64,000 nt of DNA, from positions 11,598,122 to 11,662,121 of the forward strand of contig LR990044.1 in NCBI GenBank assembly GCA_905147135.1, written 5' to 3'. The notes under the pieces are model-generated. The model did no database searches and was not told where the DNA came from. It saw only the letters and a program-made list of their open reading frames with translations. The translations under genes were made by a program, and so were the position numbers. The stretch is from Blastobasis lacticolella (taxonomy: Eukaryota > Arthropoda > Insecta > Lepidoptera > Blastobasidae). Below are positions 19,321 through 64,000 of the stretch, piece by piece. The first letter of the stretch is position 1. Each line of letters begins with the position of its first letter.

Positions 19321-21860
19321 GCTAACTGTTGTGTAATTATAATAACGTTGATAACCACGTGACTTTAAACACGAGACGTTTTCTACCGCCCAACCACAGG
19401 CCCAACTTCCAAGCTTACAGCGGAATCGACAGCTGTTTTCGTCCCGCTCCGGTACAGACATACTTACTTCAGTAAGTAGGAACTTTCGCCAAACAGTTGA
19501 ACAGATTCTAATGAATATTTTATACATGATAAATTTTTATGTCTGGAATATTTGTATCGTATCCACTTGGCCGATTTATTCAAGTCATCAAGACCTTTTG
19601 TCGCTTTTACACGATGGTCAAGAAATTCCCAAATGGTTATAGAGTAACTTTGCAATTTTATTCCTATCTCTCTACTTCCTAGGAGGAACTCATGTAAGTT
19701 TGAATGGAAGGAATAAGGTCAAATGGGAAGTTTTTGAAATAAAAAGCCATATTACTATTCATAATATTTACTTTTATAATTATGTTATTTTCATTCATAA
19801 CTAACAACGATATGGGTGTTACGATGTATTCAAATTCAGTAAAACAAATTAAAACAAATTCACTCACTATTAAATTTAATATTACAGTAATAGTAATAAG
19901 AAAACTCCATTTATATAAGTCATAACCCCATTTCGATATTCTCAGTAGTAAATGTGCACGCAAATCGTGAAAGTGAGAAAGACGTCTCATAATATCGCTT
20001 CAAACATTCAGGTCACTAGTATGTCTTACATTTTTTTACACGAGAGGGTCTTCAGAAGCAACGTCGATTACAAAATACTTAATAAAAATATGCGCATCTA
20101 AACTACTGTCTCTTACGAGGCCCGCGGCGGCCCGGGCCGCCGGCGTGGGCCGCGGGCCGCGCAAGGCCCGTAAGCACGCACTAACCGACAAACGTTACTC
20201 AACAAGAGTCATACCGTAAAGATAATTATATTTACACGAATTATAAAGGTGTATCAGCAAATCAATAGCTCCACTAAGTGTGATTTCCAATCAAAGCGCC
20301 GAGCGCTCTCCTTATATTGATACAATAATTTATACGTAAATAGTACATAGGTACCTACATAGATTAACGATACCTATTAATGTGAACAGGGCTCTGGCCG
20401 TATTATGTGGAATTTTGGAAGAGTTCCAATCCGCTAAGCATACGAAGTTAGTATGTAGTAAAAATTTAATATTAAACATTTTGGAGAATGTCCATATTAT
20501 AAGCGGTTACTATTGTTAAGAGTAATGCGTGCGCAGCTGGATAGGTAGACATACCATGCGAAGCTATAGATATGTGCGATGATGAATTGGTCCGAGTAGG
20601 AAGTTGGGTACGGCTGGAGATGGCGGCTCGTAGCTGCCTTCCGGGGGCTGCGGCGGGCTGGTTATCCACGTTAAATACAGGTTACGCGTAAGGCTACATC
20701 TACACCACGAATAAAAGATTTGTTAATCTATACTTATAGGCTTTTACCACCTTCCCTAATTTGTAACGGTATGCCAAATCGAAGTGCAAAATGAAATTAC
20801 TTGAATACTTAAAACTATGACAATGAAATTTATAGCTTTAATAACATTGTTTCATAATAGACTACTAATAACCATAGTGTTTTCAATGACAAATTTTATA
20901 TTATAGAAATATCATTTATTGAATATAGAATACAATATTATCGAAAAACTATGTCGTTACAATAGGACACCGACGTGCTATTATTAAATACAATACAATA
21001 TCCAGCGCTGGATGTACACCGCAGTAAACAATGATTAAACACAAGTTGCAACACAAAATATAATGCCGTTAATCTAAAATTTTATAATTCTCTGAATTTT
21101 ATACAAATACATAATATTCTGAGATATCATTAAATATTATAAATATCTTGAGAGATCAGTTTATGCTAGTTATAAAATTTACAAGTATGCTGTCTATGCA
21201 TGCAACAAAATGTTCTGCGCGCTAAGTTCCATCGTTGAAGTACCACTAGGCATACGTTTCGTAAGTTTCATGAGTTAGTGATTCGCCCCAACAATAAATA
21301 CACTAACAGCTCTACTGAATACGTGTCCCTACATGAGTGCTCGGCGGGTGGCCGGCGGGCTCTCCGACACAAGACACTATTATACCATATACATAAGTAT
21401 TTCATTAAAAGCAAAAGTATAGATAAAAGTTACAGAAAGGTCAAGATAATACGAATGAAAATATAATAACAAACAATTTGTCCAGACGATAATAATCTGT
21501 CGTTTACAAAATAAATGGTTTAAAACTCAATATTTAAGGTATGTACATAAGGAGTTGACCTCCTACGACCCACAGACAATAAGCTAAATTGTAAATTTCA
21601 ACCTTATTGTGCACGAGTCGTTAACATTGCAGGAGGTTACGACGCTCCATCGTAATAAGGAGTTAATTTGAGCTTACAAAAGTACAAAGTAATCACATTG
21701 CGACGGTTTAGAATCTACAGTGGATTTACCCTTCTTACCGACTACGACAGCTCAAGCTTTATCGACAATTACACTACAAGTATCACACGATTACTCGCCG
21801 AAAACACCTATTATGCATTATTAAATTTTTCCCGATGGCCAGACTATCACTAAATAGCAT
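19321..21860. other. Intergenic, mostly AT-rich
   Basis: No gene could be supported. A short GC-rich palindrome-like block lies at 20118-20170 (CCCGCGGCGGCCCGGGCCGC). A minus-strand open stretch near 20475-20660 has GC-rich codons but no convincing partner exon. Confidence 0.4.
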
Positions 21861-21899
21861 ATGACTCTCAATCTAATTCCGAATCGAGATTCGGCGGCG

Positions 21900-22010
21900 G
21901 CGTCGCGTCTACGGGAGCGGGGCGGTCGCGGGGCGGGCCCGGGGCGGGTCCGGGGCGGGTCCGGGGCGGGTCCGGGGTCCGGCGGCTGTCGGTCGGCGGC
22001 GGCGGCGCGC
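21900..22010 (+). repeat. GGGGCGGGTCC tandem repeat, G-rich tract
   Basis: About four 11-bp units of GGGGCGGGTCC occur at 21940-21980 inside a stretch of roughly 90% GC. The plus strand carries many runs of three or more G and could form G-quadruplexes. If shaggy uses the alternative last exon above it, this lies in its 3' UTR as a C-rich RNA. Confidence 0.75.
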
Positions 22011-22011
22011 C

Positions 22012-22061
22012 TTACGACGCGCCCGGCGAGCCGCTGGGGCCCGACGCCGCCGCGCTCTCTC
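22012..22061 (-). CDS. sgg: Possible alternative last exon of sgg
   Basis: A good acceptor (TTGTTGTGTGCGCAG) precedes GAGAGAGC. If exon 8 is cut at 22451, the frame continues as GESAAASGPSGSPGAS and stops at TAA (22014-22012). This gives 424 residues rather than 410. The Ser/Ala/Gly/Pro tail resembles insect GSK-3 tails. The donor GTGCCTG is weak, so the unspliced form may dominate. Confidence 0.45.
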
Positions 22062-22342
22062 CTGCGCACACAACAACACACATGCATTGTATTCACCGCA
22101 CACTCCCGCACACAACAATTCAACCTACACAACCGAGGAGATTTCGCAACAAAACTAATAATCCAAACAACCGAGAAATAAAACTGACTGTACTAACTTC
22201 GATCTTCTATTAAGCTTTACATTATCAAACCGGCCAATCGCGTCCCGAAAGGAGACTCGAAACCGCGAGCGAGAGAGAAATCGAGGAGATCTAAGTCTAC
22301 CATACAAAAAGAGAAAGAAATACCAAAATGAAAGTAAACTGA

Positions 22343-22348
22343 TTTATT
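22343..22348 (-). terminator. Candidate poly(A) signal for sgg
   Basis: TTTATT on the plus strand is AATAAA on the minus strand, about 95 nt after the TGA of exon 8. Confidence 0.45.
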
Positions 22349-22379
22349 AATAATAACAATAGCGCTCGGGCTAGCGTCG

Positions 22380-22415
22380 CGGCGGGGGCGAGGGCGGGGG
22401 CGGGGGCGGGGGATG
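22380..22415 (+). repeat. GGGGGC tract in sgg 3' region
   Basis: Repeated GGGGGCG units lie between the sgg stop and the candidate poly(A) signal. The plus (template) strand could form a G-quadruplex, and the mRNA would be C-rich. Confidence 0.65.
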
Positions 22416-22442
22416 GCGGTACTACGGGGGATGGGGACCGAG

Positions 22443-58924
<36,482 letters not shown>

Positions 58925-59966
58925 TATTATAGATATAAAATAAACGGCCTAAGAATCCTGGACTTCATAGATACTTCACATTTCTCGTTACCACCCTTGC
59001 ACTCGCACTGAACTCTTTCACTTCTAACGACGAAATACAAAGTTACGGATGGAATAGTCTAAACAATATCACTATGATACAGTTAAAACCAAAATAAGAC
59101 TGTCTTCGTAACGTTTTATAATATCATTTTGATAAAATTTCAAAATTTACATCACTAAAAGTGAACGACAGATTTTTAGTTTCTTCAGCCTCGTACTCGC
59201 TCACTCATTCGGTAAACTTCGGTTTCCACTCGGCCCTTCGATCACCCGACGAACGAAGATGACGTCACAAAATGTACAGGCATATGGGAAATTTCAGCGC
59301 CATCTATTTCATGCCTTGGAAAACTTCACACTTTTATGATAAAACAGTTCTTGTCTATGATAAATTATTTTCTTAATTTATGGCCTCGGGTTCATGTTAT
59401 GTTTTACTTTCTTGATAAAATCTCGTCATATTACAATCATTTTCACCAACTCCAAAAAGGAGGATGTTCACGTCATTCTCAAAAAATATTAGATTTACCT
59501 CTATTGAGAGCGTGGGAGCTACCCACTAAGCTCGTAATTCATTAGGACAAATCCACCTTAGCAAAAGAACTAGTGAAACTCATTAACATCCGTAACTACC
59601 ACGCTAACTACAATGTTAAGGTTTGACTGACTGACCATGGAACTAATTTCGTAATGAATATGTTGACGGTAATGAATATTTTATCTCATCATTATCTACT
59701 TGAGCCTTTGTCACTAGGCAAAAGGAGACAAGCAGCGGGCGCGGACGGCGCAACCAACCCGTCTCTTTATCAAAGATCCGGCAATGAGGACAGGCGCGAA
59801 TCTGTCTGTGCGCCAAGTGAAGTGATTAGTGAGCCGCGACGCAGTTGCGCGCGCGCCGCGAGCTGCGTTACAGGGCTCCGTCCGTTCCGGAGGCTCTTAT
59901 CTAATAATGGTGAAAAAAAGGTTTACAACTCAATAGGCGACGCTGTGAGCGCAAGTGATAGCGAAA
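58925..59966. promoter_or_regulatory. Shared divergent upstream region of sgg and the LRR gene
   Basis: The two start codons are 1042 bp apart on opposite strands, so promoters and 5' UTRs of both genes should lie here. The part at 59720-59900 is GC-rich. A fragment of an integrase-like frame lies at about 59545-59660. No TATA box or specific factor site is claimed. Confidence 0.5.
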
Positions 59967-60457
59967 ATGGAGTGTTACACTTCCGATAGTTGCGATAGTG
60001 ATAGCAGAGACCAGAAAACCTTGGATCTCTCCGGTCAATTATTGGACACTGACAGCTTCGCCGCGAATCTTCGAAGCGCGGTGGACGAAAAGAATTGCGC
60101 GGAAAATTACGAAATAATCCTGCTGCACAATAACCGTATTGCCGCCCTGCCAGAAACTATAAACAGGTTTTGTAACTTGAAGAGCTTGGACGTAAGCAAC
60201 AACAGACTGAATGTCCTCCCTGATTTATTGAAGTACTGTCCACTCACCTCCCTCATAGCGAAACACAACCAACTTACCAACGAATCACTGCCAAAATGTT
60301 TTACATCGTCAAAGAATACGCTAAGAGAACTAAATTTGAGTGGAAATCGTATGAATTTCTTTCCCGAACAAGTATTAGAGATAACGTCACTTAAATATCT
60401 GTATTTGGGTGGCAACTATATAGGAAAAATACCAAAGGATATATGGAAACTATACAA
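59967..60457 (+). CDS. LRRC58-like leucine-rich repeat protein, first exon (partial gene)
   Basis: The ATG at 59967-59969 opens a frame of 163 codons plus two bases, ending at a strong donor (ATACAA before GTAAGT). The first 60 residues are acidic and serine-rich (MECYTSDSCDSDSRDQ). Leucine-rich repeats follow: IILLHNNRIAALPETI, LKSLDVSNNRLNVLPDLL, LTSLIAKHNQLTNESLP, LRELNLSGNRMNFFPEQV and LKYLYLGGNYIGKIPKDIW. The order, with the A-K-x-N-x-L and LYLGGN-x-I steps, resembles LRRC58. The family continues with more repeats and a cysteine-containing tail, which must lie beyond 64000. An in-frame GTG is upstream, but ATG is the natural start. The exact family is uncertain, since LRR proteins look alike. 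Confidence 0.8.
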
Positions 60458-60699
60458 GTAAGTAAAATAATATTTTAGTACCTACTACTTGTACCTAACA
60501 ATCCTTAAAAATAAAAATATAATCATCTTAAAATTAATGTCCCGGTTGGGCCCTCGCGTACAAAAGCCCGGGAACCGCCTTGACAATGATCCCAGGTTTG
60601 TGTCCAGAGTGCAGGTTTCATGGCGATGTTTTCCCTCGCCGTAAGAGCATCGGTTAGTACCTATTCAACTTTCGACTAATGTGTGTCAGAAAAGAGTCA

Positions 60700-60784
60700 T
60701 TGGTACATTGCGGCTGTGGTATTCGAACCCGGTACCTCCCGCTTACGAGTCGCATACCTTTACCACTCGGCCACCGACGCTCCT
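60700..60784 (-). repeat. tRNA-derived SINE head
   Basis: On the minus strand, GGAGCGTCGGTGGCCGAGTG holds an A box and GTACCGGGTTCGAATACC holds a B box. It is close to the copy at 18857-18936. No tRNA cloverleaf closes. Confidence 0.62.
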
Positions 60785-61137
60785 AACCTAATAATCCGAT
60801 TTATTCACAATCATCCATTTGGATAGGAATACCCGGTAAATACTTAATTATAGGTTATACCTACATAGCTTGTTTAACATAATGCCTACACATTACAATA
60901 TAAAGACGTAAACTCAGGTAACACAGAAAACCAAATCTCATAAAATCATCCGCTTTTAGTCCCATGTCCCATACTACTCATAACTAAAACCCAGTATTAA
61001 ATTGAACCTGACAGTAACAGATCCACATGGCTTGGCAAAACGAGTAACTTAAAATATATGGTAGATAGGTAGAGGTACTCGTTTCGCTGTTGTTTTATCA
61101 ATTTATTAATATCTACGGTATAACAGACATAGGTCGC

Positions 61138-61245
61138 TTAAAGCGATAAGACCGCCTTTGCGCGCCTTTAGCGTGTTTGTTGTTGTTAATATTTGGCATT
61201 TTGCAGTGTATGCTATAAAGAGTTTTTACTTGTATAGTAAATAAA
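61138..61245 (+). repeat. Retroelement 3'-end repeat (family T)
   Basis: GCTTAAAGCGATAAGACCGC, CTTTGCGCG and TATGCTATAAAGAGTTT. The related copy at 63765-63860 has GTGCAATAAAGAGTTTT. Confidence 0.62.
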
Positions 61246-61316
61246 TCATCATCCAACAGATTCTGTCCTTAAATTCTACTAGTGAGGTCGGCACAATAAG
61301 TCTTCTCCTTCCAATT

Positions 61317-61384
61317 TACTCTCCCATATTACTATCGTGTTCTCGTCTCTTACTCTCCCATATTACTATCGTGTTCTCGTCTCT
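61317..61384 (+). repeat. Perfect 34-bp tandem duplication
   Basis: 61317-61350 and 61351-61384 are identical, each beginning TACTCTCCCATATTACTATC. On the minus strand the region around 61385-61510 resembles a decayed LINE end (KKIWKACGNDDMCLKGVS). Confidence 0.85.
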
Positions 61385-61633
61385 TACTCACTCCTTTCAA
61401 ACACATGTCGTCATTCCCACATGCCTTCCATATTTTCTTAGATCGGTCTCTACTGAAGTAGCCATCCGCATTCATATTCCTAGTCTGGTGACTTTGATCC
61501 CACCGAATAATATTTCCATACCACGGGGGACTAATTAAGTAAGTAGTAAGTAAGTATTTATTTTCTTTCAATCACACAATATACATTTCTTAATGCATTG
61601 GTTACAAAAACAGAAATTGCTCCTTATCTGCAG

Positions 61634-61720
61634 CGGCACCGCCGATCTCCAATCGTATGATACCACCCTTTGGAATAACATCACAGAATATCCTAACTGG
61701 ATTGGAGATCGGCTGTACCG
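61634..61720. repeat. Inverted repeat, 20-bp arms
   Basis: CGGCACCGCCGATCTCCAAT (61634-61653) and ATTGGAGATCGGCTGTACCG (61701-61720) pair with two mismatches. The inner 13 bp are perfect and the loop is 47 bp. Confidence 0.75.
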
Positions 61721-62321
61721 TTCCTGTTCCAATCCGTCACGGCGCCGCGGCGCTACTTTCAAACTTTCCCTATTCCTGTCTTCTTCACTTCACTCATCTA
61801 TCTGAATCAACATCTTAGGAATTATAACGTTCACGTTTCTGCCGCATGCATTTGTCATCTCTCACTTTTCTTTACCAACATACACATCTACATTAACAAT
61901 ATGGTCAGAGTTTAAAGGGCATCCGCCATCCGCTGATCACAATGTTGCCTTGCCGAAACATACCTATCTATAATAAGTACCGCTATTTCAGTGGTACCAG
62001 ATGTTGGAGTGGAGCAGGCTGGCACTATAGGGATATGGCGATAGGTGAAAAAGCGGATGGGACTACCAAAGTCGTAGAACAGAAACCTATACTCGGTTTT
62101 TGTTCTCATTTTTGAACTCGTTTCCACGCGAGTGGTTGCGTTTGCTACCTATCTCTTTCACACTCGTGGTACATTGCTAGAGACAGAAGAGACAGATGTG
62201 AGCAGTTCGAAAATTGGGCCCATAACCTTTAATCCGACACTACTTTTCCTGCCACTACAGTGTAGTACCTTTTTTCTAATGCTGTGAATGTAGTAGCCAA
62301 ACATTTTTACTTTACTTTACT

Positions 62322-62425
62322 TTATTCTTTATTGTACACAAAAATAATAAATACAATTTAACAGAAGGTAACTTAAGTACAAAGGCGAGCTTAACTCAAT
62401 AGTTGAGTTTTCTACCAGCAAACCA
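62322..62425 (+). repeat. Short interspersed repeat (family U)
   Basis: TTATTCTTTATTGTACACAA, AAAGGCGAGCTTAACTC and TTTTCTACCAGCAAACC, matching 38962-39058. Confidence 0.65.
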
Positions 62426-63258
62426 TGGAGTCAAAGAATTGATAAATTGAGTGGATTTTTGTGGGAGATGTTCTATTAAATTATATTCCAGACTAACATC
62501 TAAGCAATGCAGTTTATTCTAGATTCCTTAGTAGATGTGGAGCGACATCTCGGGCTACATACTTACATTAGTTGCGTAAAGGGCTGGGATTGTTAAAATC
62601 TTGTTTCCGCTGAGCATCACACCGGAACAAAAGAAAAATAAAATTTGCGGATATTTAACTCCACGGTTGTAGGTACAGATCGCGGATGTATGGAATCTTT
62701 CTGTATGTCCTGTTTAAATAAGAGCTATTCAAACCATAAGAATAAACGCCATTGTTCTGATAGCAAGTTTAATACATCAAAGATTCGATGTTTGTTATAA
62801 ACGTGTTAAATAAACATAAGAACAGTTATTGTGGAGTTAATTTTATTATTTGTCTCGCTATATGGTTCTCGATTGCTTTGCTACCACATTGCTACAATAA
62901 TACCAAGAGCAGCCACAGAAATCAAAATACCTAAGTTATGTAAATAGAAATGCCATGCGCGTGTAACGTTTTCGCCGTCTAGTTGATTTGTTCATCATAA
63001 TAAATGTATTTGAATTGAATAGATCGACCACCAACTATTACCAATTGTATCTGACACTACTGACATCTGAGAGTTAATGCGCAGTAGTAAAGTTATGCGC
63101 AGAAGTGGCCGAGGTGTGGACAACGTTCTCCATAGTTAGCCCGATATGGCATTTAGATTTACTTAACTTATTCTGATTTCTGTGAGAGCACAATCTTACG
63201 AACTATAGTAAGCGAACTGTATCCTGTTTCTGAAATACGTGAGCCCTCATTTGACGAC

Positions 63259-63330
63259 CTGAGTGGTTCAGTTGGTTAGTATGCCGGTCTGCCATGCAGA
63301 GGTCCCGAGTTCAATTCCCGGCCGAGCAGA
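63259..63330 (+). repeat. tRNA-derived SINE head
   Basis: TGAGTGGTTCAGTTGGTTAG holds an A box and GAGTTCAATTCCCGGCC holds a B box. The GCAGAAATTGAAATGATGAA sequence after it is typical of a lepidopteran SINE body. The acceptor and anticodon stems do not pair, so it is not a working tRNA. Confidence 0.65.
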
Positions 63331-63764
63331 AATTGAAATGATGAATTTTAATTAGGGCGCTGTGTGAATTTGTAAGCAAGCAATTATTTATACAATCAAA
63401 CTTAGTCAAAGTAAGCAATCGTTGGACGAGTGCCAAAGTAAAGATACTTCTATTACCTATTACCACAGATAATAAAATACCACGTACAACTATTACAATT
63501 ATTTGGTATAGCATATCTACATTGAGGTAAAATTGTATCTAATTTGAATAGATTAACACCAAGACAGTCGATAAACACTACCTATTGAAAGAATTATCTA
63601 GGTCTTATCCGTGTCGCTAGACATGATGTCTTGTTGTCGATTTGATTGCGGTTATGGTGTGTATCTAGACTGAACAGTTGGTAGGTAGGAAGATAGCTTG
63701 TGTACTTACCTGTCTGTTGTTATAATACTGTGCTTCTCTCCATACCAAGGTTGTCTGGAAGATA

Positions 63765-63860
63765 TCACATTAGTGATAAGACCGCCCTTTGTACTACCTA
63801 CCATATTTTTTGTATCTGTACTTGTGTTCTCTGGCGTGCAATAAAGAGTTTTGTATTGTA
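63765..63860 (+). repeat. Retroelement 3'-end repeat (family T)
   Basis: TGATAAGACCGCCCTTTGTA and GTGCAATAAAGAGTTTTGTA, with an internal AATAAA. This is the plus-strand form of 10620-10690. Confidence 0.65.
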
Positions 63861-64000
63861 TCTAGATTTACATACATACAGTCTAAAATTTATTATAAAT
63901 AAACAAAAAAATTGATATACCCTGTACCTACGCACCTAACATTCCAAGTAGGTATCGTATCTAGTGTCCCGTGTAACATAACATAACATAGGCAAATAAT

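Larger units (their letters stand above)
60458..64000. other. Intron 1 of the LRR gene, open at the window end
   Basis: No further LRR exon was seen in the remaining 3.5 kb. Several SINE-type repeats are listed separately. Confidence 0.5.

Noticed and set aside
20118..20170. GC palindrome as a regulatory site
   Set aside because: It is a short isolated block of CCGCGG/GGCC words, and nothing links it to a gene.
20475..20660. Minus-strand GC-rich open stretch (PPEGSYEPPSPAVPNFLL) as an sgg last exon
   Set aside because: The only acceptor is weak and has no proper pyrimidine tract, and the phase does not match the candidate donor in exon 8.
21861..22181. Plus-strand frame of 106 codons in the G-rich tract
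   Set aside because: It is made of repeated GGGGCGGGTCC units and is antisense to the sgg 3' region. There is no start context or known motif.
63259..63330. Functional tRNA gene
   Set aside because: A and B boxes are present, but the acceptor and anticodon stems do not pair, and the sequence after it is SINE-like.

Overview
This window is nuclear DNA from an insect, very probably a moth or butterfly (Lepidoptera). Genes are split by introns with GT-AG borders. The non-coding DNA is AT-rich and crowded with RTE-like and Jockey-like LINE fragments, tRNA-derived SINEs and small inverted-repeat elements, in sequence types I know from lepidopteran genomes. There is no operon structure, CRISPR array or bacterial signal.

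Layout. (1) 1-2488: a decayed RTE-type retrotransposon lies downstream of the first gene. (2) 2489-14178, minus: a complete 13-exon VPS39/Vam6 gene (HOPS tethering complex; 880 codons by my splicing). Its introns hold at least six repeat insertions, one of them a Jockey-type fragment with an exact 12-bp target-site duplication. (3) 14179-22011: intergenic DNA with MITEs, a TACGG minisatellite and a decayed two-part THAP plus ZAD zinc-finger relic on the plus strand. (4) 22443-58924, minus: shaggy/GSK-3, reconstructed as eight coding exons (410 codons). Its first exon, carrying the Ser9 inhibitory motif, lies about 24 kb upstream of the second. (5) 59967-60457, plus: the first coding exon of an LRRC58-like leucine-rich-repeat protein, divergent from shaggy across about 1.04 kb. 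The rest of that gene runs off the right edge. (6) 60458-64000: its first intron, full of SINE-type repeats.

The most interesting result is inside the large shaggy intron. A 298-nt GC-rich open exon (40994-41291) is followed 175 nt later, in transcript direction, by a 60-nt exon (40759-40818). Both have good splice sites, and both have exactly the phase needed to join shaggy exon 2. They predict a GSK-3 form whose N-terminus replaces the Ser9 segment. A second possible variant gives a different C-terminus (spliced exon at 22012-22061). A partial tandem duplication of the 3' edge of kinase exon 5 is also present.

VPS39 (late endosome/lysosome fusion) and GSK-3 (Wnt, insulin and circadian signalling) are unrelated housekeeping genes that happen to be neighbours. 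Only shaggy and the LRR gene look likely to share a regulatory region. All gene models come from reading the DNA and matching remembered family sequences. No alignment or transcript data were available.
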